Positions 23,807 to 32,390 of a stretch of 40,852 bases of DNA are shown here, piece by piece. Source of the DNA: Thermohalobaculum sp039821125 (GTDB lineage: Bacteria > Pseudomonadota > Alphaproteobacteria > Rhodobacterales > Rhodobacteraceae); assembly GCA_039821125.1 (NCBI GenBank), contig JBCBOR010000040.1:1-40852 (forward strand). The letters run 5' to 3'. The position numbers and the translations under genes are program-made. Every line of letters starts with the position of its first letter. Position 1 is the stretch's first letter. Under the pieces are notes generated by a model. The model did no database searches. It was not told the DNA's origin and saw only the letters and a program-made list of their open reading frames with translations.

Positions 23807-24268
23807 ATGACCCAGCCCGACCTGACCCGCCGCGACACCTACCGCCATTGGTCCGAGGTGACGATCCGCTTCTCCGATCAGGACAGCCTCGGCCACATCA
23901 ATAACGTGGCGCTCGCGCAGTATTTCGAGGTCGCGCGTACGGCCTTCGTCTACGATGTGATCCGCATGGCAGGTCCCGAGGCCGAGTGCACGGTCGAGTT
24001 CGTCCTTGCCCGCGTGGTCATCGATTTCCGGGCCGAGCTGCACTATCCGGGCCGGGTCGAGGTCGGCGCGCGACTGACAAGGCTCGGCAATAAGTCCATG
24101 ACGTCGGGCTACGGGATCTTCCAGGGTGAGACATGCTTCGCGACCTCCGAGGCCGTGAACGTCTTCTACGACATGTCGACCCGGTCCTCGATGATCCCCC
24201 CAGAGGAAGTGCGCAGCATCCTGACACAAGAGGCCGAGACGCCAACCCTGGCTGCGTCGATGGAATAG
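23807..24268 (+). CDS. hot-dog-fold acyl-CoA thioesterase (4HBT type)
   Basis: A 153-residue protein with the 4-hydroxybenzoyl-CoA-thioesterase/FadM-type signature: RFSDQDSLGHINNVALAQYFE near residues 21-40, where the DxDxxGHxNN box and the following glutamate are the catalytic and CoA-handling elements. The single hot-dog domain of normal length would act as a dimer or tetramer in the cytoplasm to hydrolyse acyl-CoAs. It is divergent from the caspase fusion with a 134-base gap and convergent with the VOC gene. No partner genes are evident. Confidence 0.9.
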   Translation: MTQPDLTRRDTYRHWSEVTIRFSDQDSLGHINNVALAQYFEVARTAFVYDVIRMAGPEAECTVEFVLARVVIDFRAELHYPGRVEVGARLTRLGNKSMTSGYGIFQGETCFATSEAVNVFYDMSTRSSMIPPEEVRSILTQEAETPTLAASME

Positions 24269-24371
24269 ACTTCCCGCCTCTGCATGCCAGACTCTCGACA
24301 TCCGCTTCGAGCCCATCTCATCACACGCCGCATCGTGTACGAACAACCGCAATAGGAAAGTCATAGGCTAT

Positions 24372-24764
24372 CTACTCTGGTGCATGGCAACAAACACATA
24401 CCTTGTTGCCGTCCAGATCGCGAAAGTAAGCACCAAAGTAGTTCGGATGATATTCTGGCCTCAGTCCTGGACTGCCTTCGCCCACACCGCCTGCAGCAAT
24501 GGCAAGCTCGTAGCAACGTTCTACCTGATTCCGGTAAGTGGCCATGAATGCCACCATATGACCGTTGCCTGGCGCGGGCATCTCACCGTTCACTGGTCTA
24601 CCAAGCAGAAACAGTGGCCGATCAATGCCCTCCTGCTGCCACCCAGCCCATCCACGATCAACCTCGGTAAATTTGCGGACAATGCCCAGAGGTGCAAGGA
24701 CACGGTCATAAAACTCGGCTGCCAGAGCAAGATTTTGCGTGCCAATATGAACATGTGAGAACAA
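24372..24764 (-). CDS. VOC-superfamily (glyoxalase/bleomycin-resistance-like) protein
   Basis: A 130-residue protein with the paired beta-alpha-beta-beta-beta modules of the VOC fold: FSHVHIGTQNLALAAEFYDRV at the start, GHMVAFMA in the middle and YFGAYFRDLDGNKVCVCCH at the end. It belongs to the small class often annotated as glyoxalase family, usually metal-dependent; the histidine of HVHIG is a likely ligand. Substrate unknown. Base composition (near 50% GC by eye) and codon choice (more A/T-ending codons) are lower than in the neighbours, and both flanks are also AT-richer, so it may be a recent acquisition. Confidence 0.88.
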   Translation of the reverse strand: MFSHVHIGTQNLALAAEFYDRVLAPLGIVRKFTEVDRGWAGWQQEGIDRPLFLLGRPVNGEMPAPGNGHMVAFMATYRNQVERCYELAIAAGGVGEGSPGLRPEYHPNYFGAYFRDLDGNKVCVCCHAPE

Positions 24765-24946
24765 CGCGCCACTCCAAACGTCCGGGTGGAAACAAACCGC
24801 GCCAAAAGAAGCGCAGACGAACTATTCAACGGATGTTGAAGTTGAGCAAGCAGCCATGTGTGTGCTCGATCCCCACGGCAATTTTGTCCCCGATCATCGT
24901 CATTCGTGTGGGTTTGTCAGAGAGATGACTGCTGAAGGATCTGGTG

Positions 24947-26263
24947 TCACTCCGCGGCGCGGGGGAGATCCGGGGCAGTCTCGCCCAGGCCGGGGAACTG
25001 TTTGCGGAACTGCGCGAGTTCCTTGGCGGTCATCTCGACCGACAGATGCACACCCGCTTCCGTGTCGTCCCGCGCATCCACGGCGCCGTGGTCATAGAGC
25101 CAGGCAATCGCCGCGCCATCCCGGTGCGCCAAGACCAGATCAAGCTGGGTCTTGGCTGGAAACAGCCGCGCGTCGATCAGATCCATAAGCGGCTCGACCC
25201 CGGCCCCCGTCATGGCCGACAGGCACGTGACGCCTTCCGACCGGGCCGCGAGGTTCTCGGCTGACCGCTGCCCGTCATCATCCAGGAGATCTGTCTTGTT
25301 CAGGACTTCGATCATCCGGTCCCAAGCGTCCTGACCGAGGCCGAGATCGCGCAGCACCGTCTCGACATCGCGCTTTTGTGTCGCTGTCGCCTCCGACGAG
25401 ACATCGCGCACATGCACGACGAGATCGGCGGCCAGCACCTCCTCCAGTGTCGCCCGGAACGCGGCGATCAGCTCAGTCGGCAGATCCGAGATGAAGCCCA
25501 CCGTGTCGGACAGGATCGCCTTGCGCCCCGAAGGCAGCACGATTTCCCGCATGGTCGGGTCGAGGGTGGCGAACAGCATGTCCTCGGCCATCACCTTCGC
25601 CTCGGTCAGCCGGTTGAAGAGCGTGGACTTTCCCGCGTTGGTGTAGCCGACCAGCGCAACGATCGGGAACGGCACCTTCTCGCGCGCGGCCCGGTGCAGG
25701 GCGCGGGTCTTGACGACTTTCTCCAACTGGCGGCGCAGGCGTGTGATCCGCTCATCGAGCTGGCGGCGGTCCGATTCGATCTGCCGCTCGCCCGGGCCGC
25801 CCATGAAGCCCGCACCGCCGCGCTGGCGTTCGAGGTGCGTCCAGGACCGGACCAGACGGGACTTCTGATAGTTCAGGTGCGCAAGATCGACCTGCAGCAC
25901 GCCCTCACGCGTCTGCGCACGCGCCCCGAATATCTCGAGGATCAGCCCGGTGCGGTCCAGAACCTTCGTCTTCCAGTCGCGCTCGAGGTTGCGCTGCTGG
26001 ACCGGCGAGAGCGCGCCGTTCACGATCACCAGATCGATGTCCTCGGCAGCGACGCGGGCGCCGAGTTCCTCGACCTTGCCCGGTCCCATCAGCGTCGCCG
26101 GATGCGGCCGCGCAAGGCGCACGACGAGGCCGTCCCACAGCTCGAGATCGTCGAGCGCGCGGGTAAGGCTCTTGCCTTCCTCAAGCGCGGCGTCCGGTTC
26201 GATCGACCCGGACCCCGCAATGTCGGGATGGACAACCAGCGTCCGTGTACGTGCCCCTGTCAC
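24947..26263 (-). CDS. hflX: HflX ribosome-associated GTPase
   Basis: A 438-residue OBG-HflX-family GTPase. The N-terminal HflX domain covers about residues 8-195 with the glycine-rich GGAGFMGGPGERQIESDRR segment. The G domain follows with G1 GYTNAGKS (206-213), G2/G3 FATLDPT and DTVGF, and G4 NKTD. HflX splits or rescues stalled 70S ribosomes under stress. It lies 42 bases downstream of hfq, the conserved hfq-hflX order. The C-terminal tail after about residue 370 carries an additional small domain usual in alphaproteobacterial forms. Confidence 0.97.
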   Translation of the reverse strand: MTGARTRTLVVHPDIAGSGSIEPDAALEEGKSLTRALDDLELWDGLVVRLARPHPATLMGPGKVEELGARVAAEDIDLVIVNGALSPVQQRNLERDWKTKVLDRTGLILEIFGARAQTREGVLQVDLAHLNYQKSRLVRSWTHLERQRGGAGFMGGPGERQIESDRRQLDERITRLRRQLEKVVKTRALHRAAREKVPFPIVALVGYTNAGKSTLFNRLTEAKVMAEDMLFATLDPTMREIVLPSGRKAILSDTVGFISDLPTELIAAFRATLEEVLAADLVVHVRDVSSEATATQKRDVETVLRDLGLGQDAWDRMIEVLNKTDLLDDDGQRSAENLAARSEGVTCLSAMTGAGVEPLMDLIDARLFPAKTQLDLVLAHRDGAAIAWLYDHGAVDARDDTEAGVHLSVEMTAKELAQFRKQFPGLGETAPDLPRAAE

Positions 26264-26305
26264 GTGGGCAATGCTCCCATGGGTGGCGGCGTCAAGGCGC
26301 CATCA

Positions 26306-26548
26306 TCACCCGTCGCTATCGCCTTCGTAAAGGCTGAACTGCTGGGACGGCATCACGGTCGAGATCGCATGCTTGTAGACGAGCTGGCTCTGGCCATCCC
26401 GACGCAGCAACACACAAAAGTTGTCAAACCACGTGATAACGCCCTGCAGTTTCACACCGTTCACCAAAAACACCGTGACGGGGATTTTCTGTTTGCGGAC
26501 GTGGTTTAGGAAAGTGTCTTGGAGATTTTGTTTTGGTTCGCCGGCCAT
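26306..26548 (-). CDS. hfq: RNA chaperone Hfq
   Basis: An 80-residue Sm-like protein. The Sm1 region is NLQDTFLNHVRKQKIPVTVFL...GVKLQG, and Sm2 is YKHAISTVMP, in line with Hfq hexamers that bind sRNAs and A-rich mRNA tracts. The alphaproteobacterial form is short, with only a brief acidic tail (YEGDSDG). The start ATG 26548 lacks a strong site, but the N terminus MAGEPKQNLQD matches the family. It is the first gene of the hfq-hflX unit with its own promoter at 26597-26626. Confidence 0.97.
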   Translation of the reverse strand: MAGEPKQNLQDTFLNHVRKQKIPVTVFLVNGVKLQGVITWFDNFCVLLRRDGQSQLVYKHAISTVMPSQQFSLYEGDSDG

Positions 26549-26596
26549 TTTGATTGCCTGATCTTTTTAGATACGAGGATACATATAGCGCACAGA

Positions 26597-26626
26597 ATCG
26601 TATTGTGCACCTGCTCACACATTCAA
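26597..26626 (-). promoter_or_regulatory. probable sigma-70 promoter of hfq
   Basis: On the minus strand TTGAAT (26626-26621) and TACGAT (26602-26597) are separated by 18 bases, in an AT-rich gap between trkH and hfq. The start point would fall about 40-45 bases ahead of the hfq ATG. An imperfect dyad (GTGCACAA...TTCTGTGC) overlaps the -10. Confidence 0.55.
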
Positions 26627-26636
26627 TGGTGGAGGG

Positions 26637-28193
26637 TCAGGGGCGGATTTTCCAGTCCTTTTTTGAGCGCGCGCTCCAGCTTTGCCACGCAACGGGACTG
26701 ATTAATGCAATGACAGCAAGGGTTTCGATGCGGCCGAGGATCATGGTGACAATCAGGATCGCATGTTGCGCCGCACCCAAACCGGCAAAGCCAAGCTCGC
26801 GTTCAGCGATCTGGGCGAAGGCGGGGCCTGTGTTCGACAATGCGGCAACACCCGCGATCAGCGCATCGGTGAAGCCCATCCCCGTCAGCGTCAGCCCAAG
26901 CACGGCGGACATCAGGGCGAAGATGTAGAGCATCATGAACGCCCAGGCGATGAACGCACCATCCCGGCGCACCGCGCGCGCGCCCGCGCCTGATCCTGCG
27001 ACCGAGTGGGGCTGGGCAATCCGCCCGATCTCGCGCACGCCGTGCCGGACCATCGCATACGCCCGGATCAGCTTGATCCCGCCTGCGGTCGTCGCTGCAC
27101 CGCCGCCGATCAGGCAGAGCCCGAGGAGAATCAACCCTGGATTCGAAAGTCCGCTCCAGTCGCGGGCGCTCTCCCAGGCATAGCTGTTGAACCCGGTTGT
27201 CGTGATGTAGGAGGCTGTTGTGAACAGCGCACCCCAGAACGCCTCGAACCCGTTCACCTCGTCGGGCGCGACATCGATTGTCAGCGCGCCAACCCAGTGG
27301 CGCAGGAAGATCGCGAAGACCGCACAGCCGATCAGCACCGCCATAAGGCCAAGCTCCGGGTCCTCGCGCGGGGGGATCGACCGGCCGCTCTGGCTCGCCC
27401 CGCCATAGAAGACCCGGCTGGCGGCGAGGATCATGAAGACGAGCGCAAACGCCTCGACCCCGAAGCTGCCCGAGGCCGCGAAGCCGCTGTCGAGCGGCGT
27501 GATCCCGCTGGTCGAGACGATGGACATCGCATGCACCGCCGAGACGAGACCGGGCTTGTCGAACGTGTTGAAGGCAATGCCCAGCAGGACGGTCATGCCA
27601 AGATAAACCGGCAGGATCACGCGCATCGCCCGCACGACGCGCCCGCGAAACGGTGCGGCGCTGACACGCAGATCGACGACCTGCCGGCGCCCGGTCGCCT
27701 GTGCCATCGAGGCCGTCACCTCGAACCCGCCGAGATTGCGCGGCGCGAGGATTACATAGGCCGCGGCCAGCGAGATCAGCCCGCCATACCAGCCGACCAT
27801 ACCGCGCCAGAGATGGATCGCATCCGGCACGTCCGAGGCCCGGCGATAGGCGGACCCGCCTGTTGTGGTCAAGGCCGCGGTCATCTCGAAGATCGCCCCG
27901 CTGATTCCAAGCGCCGGGCTGAGCAGGATCAGTGGCAGGGCGGCAAAGACCGGCAGGCAGACCCACACCATGAGCAGGCTGAGAAGTTCGGATTGTGCGC
28001 TTGTCCCCTCGCCCTGACGGCGAAAGAGGATCGCCGTCCCGAGGGCCGAGAACCCGCAGAAGATCGCCGGATAAAGGAACCCGCGCCCGGTCCGCCAGTC
28101 GCCCGCGAAGGCTGCCTGCAGCGCCACGACCAGCATGCCCAGCGCAAGCAGCGCCAGCAGCAGGGCAAAGACCGGATAGCGGACACCGCCCAT
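26637..28193 (-). CDS. trkH: TrkH-type potassium uptake channel subunit
   Basis: A 518-residue membrane protein with the four M-P-M repeats of the Trk/Ktr/HKT superfamily. The selectivity-filter segments are visible as TTTGGSAYR, STSGITPL, TTTGFNSY and SNTGPAF, each with its glycine. It forms the ion path for K+ uptake across the inner membrane and pairs with the TrkA regulator encoded directly upstream (38-base gap, same strand). Length is normal for the family. It precedes hfq in transcription order; a promoter before hfq indicates partly separate control. Confidence 0.95.
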   Translation of the reverse strand: MGGVRYPVFALLLALLALGMLVVALQAAFAGDWRTGRGFLYPAIFCGFSALGTAILFRRQGEGTSAQSELLSLLMVWVCLPVFAALPLILLSPALGISGAIFEMTAALTTTGGSAYRRASDVPDAIHLWRGMVGWYGGLISLAAAYVILAPRNLGGFEVTASMAQATGRRQVVDLRVSAAPFRGRVVRAMRVILPVYLGMTVLLGIAFNTFDKPGLVSAVHAMSIVSTSGITPLDSGFAASGSFGVEAFALVFMILAASRVFYGGASQSGRSIPPREDPELGLMAVLIGCAVFAIFLRHWVGALTIDVAPDEVNGFEAFWGALFTTASYITTTGFNSYAWESARDWSGLSNPGLILLGLCLIGGGAATTAGGIKLIRAYAMVRHGVREIGRIAQPHSVAGSGAGARAVRRDGAFIAWAFMMLYIFALMSAVLGLTLTGMGFTDALIAGVAALSNTGPAFAQIAERELGFAGLGAAQHAILIVTMILGRIETLAVIALISPVAWQSWSARSKKDWKIRP

Positions 28194-28231
28194 GGGATCA
28201 GCCCCGGTCCATGGATCGAGACCCCATCGGT

Positions 28232-29605
28232 CTAGAAGAAGTCCATGGAGACGCGGAACATCGCTTCGACATCCCGGACCGAATCGCGCAGCGCAAACAC
28301 CACCAGCACGTCAGAGACCTGGATCGTCACATCTCCGCTCGGCATCACGACCGCGCCCTCACGCAGGATCGCGCCGACGATCGATCCCTTGGGGAAGTTG
28401 ATATCCCGCATCCGCCGCCCGGCAATGGGCGATGTTGCCATGACCTGCGCCTCGATCACCTCCGCCTCGCCGCCGCCGACCGAGTAGACCGCACGGACCT
28501 TGCCACGGCGCACGTGGCGCAGGATCGAGGAGACCGTGGTGGCCCGCGGGTTGATCAGGGCGTTGATGCCCAGCGGCTCGGCGATGCTCTCGAAATAGGG
28601 GTCCTTGGCCAGGGCAATCCCGATCGGGCAGCCCGCCGACCGGGCGAGAGCGCAGGCGAGCAGGTTGGTCCGGTCATCATCGGTCAGCGCGACGATGGCA
28701 TCGGCCTCCGGCACGCCTGCCTCGGTCATGATCTCGCGATCCAGTGCGTCGCCGTTCAGAACGATGGTCCGGTCGAGTTGATCTGCAGCGAACTCCGCCC
28801 GATTGCGATCCATCTCGACGATCCGGGCGCGCAGATTACCCGACGCCTCGATCCGCTGGGTGACGTTCAGGCCGATATTGCCGGCCCCGACAACCACGAT
28901 CCGCTGCGCCACCAGGTTCTCGAGCCCGAAGATGCCGAAGGTACGCTGAACGTCCTCCTTGGCGGCGACGAAATAGACCTCGTCACCCGGCAGGACCAGG
29001 TCATCGGCGCGGGTCACGAAAATGCGCCCGTCGCGGCGCACGGCGACAACGATGCAGCGCAGTGTCGAGAACAGCTCGGTGAGCTGGCGCAGCGGCGTGT
29101 TCACCGTCGGGCAGTCCTCGCCGATGGTGACGCCGACGAACTCGACCTTGCCATCGAGGAATGGCTCGATATCGAAAGCCGCCGTCGCCGCGAGACGGCG
29201 CATGGTGACCTTGGCGACCTCGCTTTCGGGCGAGATGATCACATCGATCGGCATGTGGTCACGCCGGAAGAGATCGGACCACTCGCGTTCAAGATAGCTC
29301 TCGGTGCGCACACGCGCGATCTTGACGGGTACTTCGAAGACCGAGTGCGCGACCTGACAGGCGACCATGTTGACCTCATCCATCGAGGTCGCCGCGATCA
29401 GCATGTCGGTCTCACGCGCACCGGCCTGCGCCAGGACATCGGGATGCGAGGCAAAGCCGATGACACCGGAGACATCGAGCGAGTCCGTCACGCGCCGGAC
29501 AAGGTCAGCGTTGACGTCGATGACGGTGACGGCGTTGCCCTCGTCCGAGAGGTGGCGGGCGATCTGATAGCCGACCTGCCCCGCGCCGCAGACAATGAGC
29601 TTCAT
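28232..29605 (-). CDS. trkA: TrkA potassium-uptake regulatory subunit
   Basis: A 457-residue cytoplasmic protein with two RCK_N/RCK_C pairs. NAD-binding glycine motifs open each half: VCGAGQVGYQIA near residue 5 and VVGAGNIGLNVT near residue 240. The RCK_C parts end in EVYFVAAKED and VLVVFALRD. It gates TrkH by nucleotide binding. The order trkA-trkH with a short gap supports one operon. Upstream lies a double hairpin repeat (29635-29694), between trkA and the MalY-type gene, where ntrX would usually be the direct neighbour. Confidence 0.96.
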   Translation of the reverse strand: MKLIVCGAGQVGYQIARHLSDEGNAVTVIDVNADLVRRVTDSLDVSGVIGFASHPDVLAQAGARETDMLIAATSMDEVNMVACQVAHSVFEVPVKIARVRTESYLEREWSDLFRRDHMPIDVIISPESEVAKVTMRRLAATAAFDIEPFLDGKVEFVGVTIGEDCPTVNTPLRQLTELFSTLRCIVVAVRRDGRIFVTRADDLVLPGDEVYFVAAKEDVQRTFGIFGLENLVAQRIVVVGAGNIGLNVTQRIEASGNLRARIVEMDRNRAEFAADQLDRTIVLNGDALDREIMTEAGVPEADAIVALTDDDRTNLLACALARSAGCPIGIALAKDPYFESIAEPLGINALINPRATTVSSILRHVRRGKVRAVYSVGGGEAEVIEAQVMATSPIAGRRMRDINFPKGSIVGAILREGAVVMPSGDVTIQVSDVLVVFALRDSVRDVEAMFRVSMDFF

Positions 29606-29634
29606 GACCCGGCGCCCGGGTGTTCGATCGACGA

Positions 29635-29694
29635 GGGTGCGTCACGGACGCACCCTACGGGGTGTCGCACGTAGGGTGCGTCCATGACGCACCC
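29635..29694. repeat. double GGGTGCGTC/GACGCACCC hairpin element
   Basis: Two perfect 9-bp hairpins with 3-base loops lie at 29635-29655 (loop ACG) and 29674-29694 (loop CAT). They share one sequence and are separated by 18 bases. Their inner arms can also pair with each other over 13 bases (29647-29659 with 29670-29682), giving a mutually exclusive single long hairpin. Elements with this GTAGGGTGCGT core are common intergenic repeats in bacteria, from my recollection of such genomes. It sits between the MalY-type gene and trkA. Confidence 0.85.
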
Positions 29695-29716
29695 TTGCCG
29701 GTGCAGGGCGGTTCTG

Positions 29717-30886
29717 TCAGCCAAACACATCGCCCAGCCGCCCCATTGCGGTATCCAGCGTTGCCCGCGGGCAGGCGAAATTAAACCTGAGCCAGCCCTC
29801 GCCGCCCGTGCCAAAGGTCGGGCCGCGGTTGACGGCGATCTTGGCTTCGGTCTCGACTTTCCTCGTGACCTCGGCGGCATCCATCCCCAGATCAGAGAAG
29901 TCGATCCAGGAGAGATACGTTGCCTCGAGATGCATTGCCCGCAGCCCCGGCATTCCGGCCACTGCCGCGGCAAGGTGGTCCCGGTTCGCCTCGAGATAGG
30001 GCACAAGTGCATCGAGCCAGGGCGCACCGCCCTTGAACGCAGCCTCGAGCGCGATCATGCCGAACCGGTTGGCCGCCCCCGAGCCTGCCGCCGCCTGCGC
30101 CGCGCGGAACTTCTTGCGCAGGTCCGGGTTCGAGATGATCACCGATCCCGTCAGCGCCGCTGCGATGTTGAAGGTCTTGGTCGGCGCGACCAGCGTCACC
30201 AACCGGTCCAGGATCCCCGGTGCCGCCTTGGCGGTGAACAGATGCGTGGCGCCGGAATAGACCAGATCGCAGTGGATCTCGTCCGAGACCAGGATCAGAT
30301 CGCGCTCGGCGCAGAACGCCGCCAGCGCAGTCAGCTCCGCCTCGGTCCAGACGCGCCCGCCAGGATTGTGCGGCGAGCACAGCAGCACCAGCCGCGCCGA
30401 TGGGTCGAGATCCCGGCCCAGCGCCTCGAGGTCCATCTCGTAGCGGCCCTGCACGTTGCGAAGCTCGCTTTCGATCACCGTCCGGCCCGACGCGCGGATC
30501 GTGTTGCCGAACATGTGGTAGACCGGTGAGAACACGACGACGCCGTCGCCCGGTTCGGTGAAGGCCTGGATCGAGAACCCGATCCCCGCGACCAGCCCGT
30601 GCACCCACGAGATCCAGTCCGTGTCCGGTGTCCAGCCATGACGCGTGGTCAGCCAGTCCGCTGTTGCCTGACGGGCAGTGCTGTCATCGCCGTAATAGCC
30701 ATAGACCCCGTGCTGAACCGCGGCGGTCAAAGCCTCCGTCACCGCAGGCGGCGCGCGAAAGTCCATATCGGCAACCCACATCGGGATGATGTCCGGATCG
30801 GTGTGTCCGAACCGCGCCTGCATCCCGTCCCATTTCGCCGAGTGCGTGCCGCGCCGATCGATCACGTCGTCAAAGTCGAATGCCAA
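29717..30886 (-). CDS. MalY/PatB-type PLP-dependent C-S lyase/aminotransferase
   Basis: A 389-residue fold-type I PLP enzyme. The family start is FDFDDVIDRRGTHSAKWD. The substrate-binding NPGGR motif, the VSDEIHCDL aspartate and the PLP lysine in APTKTFNIA (about residue 237) are all present. MalY/PatB enzymes cleave cystathionine or cysteine conjugates. The start is best set at an unusual TTG (30886-30884) six bases after AGGAAG, which yields an N terminus aligned with the family; a TTG seven codons upstream also exists. It lies between ntrX and trkA on the same strand, a position where Rhodobacter-type clusters usually have no gene. Confidence 0.9.
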   Translation of the reverse strand: MAFDFDDVIDRRGTHSAKWDGMQARFGHTDPDIIPMWVADMDFRAPPAVTEALTAAVQHGVYGYYGDDSTARQATADWLTTRHGWTPDTDWISWVHGLVAGIGFSIQAFTEPGDGVVVFSPVYHMFGNTIRASGRTVIESELRNVQGRYEMDLEALGRDLDPSARLVLLCSPHNPGGRVWTEAELTALAAFCAERDLILVSDEIHCDLVYSGATHLFTAKAAPGILDRLVTLVAPTKTFNIAAALTGSVIISNPDLRKKFRAAQAAAGSGAANRFGMIALEAAFKGGAPWLDALVPYLEANRDHLAAAVAGMPGLRAMHLEATYLSWIDFSDLGMDAAEVTRKVETEAKIAVNRGPTFGTGGEGWLRFNFACPRATLDTAMGRLGDVFG

Positions 30887-30947
30887 ATCGCTCTTCCTGT
30901 AAGACAAAGATAGGACTGTCCCGCATAGCGGACCAGAACCGCCGCGC

Positions 30948-32387
30948 CTAGCCCTGAGCCATCAGCTGGCCATCGCCCGGGGCTTCCTCGTCCTCGTCGA
31001 TCACAGCCATGCGCACGCCGCCGCGCGAGGTCGTGACAACGCCGAGCATCTTGAGCTTTCGGTGCAGGGCCGAACGCTCCATCCCGACAAAGTTCGCGGT
31101 CTTCGAGATGTTGCCGCCGAAGCGATTGATCTGGGCGATCAGGTATTCGCGCTCGAACAGCTCCCGTGCCTCGCGCAGCGGCAGCGAGGCAACGAGCGAC
31201 ATCACGGCCCCCAGCCCCTGCTCGCCAACATCGGCGACCGGCGCGCCGGGCAGCTCCTCCGGCTCGATCTCCCGCGCATCGCTGCCCAGGATCAGCACCT
31301 GCTCCATCATATTGCGCAGCTGACGCACATTGCCCGGCCACTCGCGGGTCTGGAGCGCTGCAATACAGGCCTCGCCAAGGCTGCGCCGGGCCATGCCCTG
31401 CTCGGTCGCGAAATGGTCGAGGAAGTGGTCGGCAAGCTCGGGTATGTCCTCACGCCGCTGATCGAGTGAGGGTACCTCGATCGGGACCACGTTCAGACGA
31501 TGGTAGAGATCCTCGCGGAACGCACCATCGGCGATAAGCCGCTGCAGATCCCGGTTGGTGGCCGAGATGACACGCACATCGACGCGCACCGTCGAAGACG
31601 AGCCGACCCGGTGGAAATGCTGATCGACCAGCACACGCAGGATCTTGGACTGCGTACCCGCCGGCATCTCACCGACCTCGTCGATGAACAGCGTTCCGCC
31701 GTCAGCCCGTTCGAAAACGCCGGTATGGGTGATCGCGCCCTCGGCCTCGCGCCCGAACAGCACCTCCTCCATCCGGTCAGATGCGATCGAGGCGGCGTTG
31801 ACCACCACAAACGGCTTGTCGCTGCGATCCGAATTGGCGTGGATGTAGCGGGCCGAGACCTCCTTGCCCGAGCCTGGACCACCGGTCAGCATGACCCGGC
31901 TGCCACCACGGGCGACGCGGTCGAGCTTGGTGCGCAGCGAGGTGATCGCCACCGACGATCCGACGATGGTGGACGCGCCCTGCTCGGAGGACCGCAGCTG
32001 CGCATTCTCGCGGCGCAGACGGCTCGCCTCCAGCGCACGGCCAACAACGACCATCAGCTGGTCCATGTTGAACGGCTTCTCGATGAAATCGTACGCGCCC
32101 TGCCGGACCGCGGCGACCGCAACCTCGATGTTGCCATGGCCCGAAATGATCACGATCGGGATGCCGGGATTGTCGCGTTTGACGTTTTTCAGGATCTCGA
32201 TCCCGTCCATCCGGCTGCCCTGAAGCCAGATATCAAGAATGATCAGATCCGGCGGCGCCGCCTCGATCTCGGAAAACGCGCTGTCGGCATCATGGGCGGT
32301 GCGGGCCGCGTAGCCCTCATCGCTCAGAAGATCCGACAGAAGGTCCCGGATGTCCGCCTCGTCATCGACGATCAGAATGTCTTGCAT
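30948..32387 (-). CDS. ntrX: NtrX response regulator
   Basis: A 479-residue regulator. The receiver domain has phosphoacceptor D52 (ILDIWLQG) and acidic D8/D9. The AAA+ domain has Walker A GGPGSGKE (169-176) and Walker B GGTLFIDE. A C-terminal helix-turn-helix is GNISKTANFVGMERSALHRK. The L1 loop that should read GAFTGA is replaced by EGAITHTGVFE (216 on), about four residues shorter than in NtrC, so contact with sigma-54 is doubtful and the protein may act through sigma-70 or as a repressor. It is three bases from ntrY, its kinase. Confidence 0.96.
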   Translation of the reverse strand: MQDILIVDDEADIRDLLSDLLSDEGYAARTAHDADSAFSEIEAAPPDLIILDIWLQGSRMDGIEILKNVKRDNPGIPIVIISGHGNIEVAVAAVRQGAYDFIEKPFNMDQLMVVVGRALEASRLRRENAQLRSSEQGASTIVGSSVAITSLRTKLDRVARGGSRVMLTGGPGSGKEVSARYIHANSDRSDKPFVVVNAASIASDRMEEVLFGREAEGAITHTGVFERADGGTLFIDEVGEMPAGTQSKILRVLVDQHFHRVGSSSTVRVDVRVISATNRDLQRLIADGAFREDLYHRLNVVPIEVPSLDQRREDIPELADHFLDHFATEQGMARRSLGEACIAALQTREWPGNVRQLRNMMEQVLILGSDAREIEPEELPGAPVADVGEQGLGAVMSLVASLPLREARELFEREYLIAQINRFGGNISKTANFVGMERSALHRKLKMLGVVTTSRGGVRMAVIDEDEEAPGDGQLMAQG

Positions 32388-32390
32388 GCC

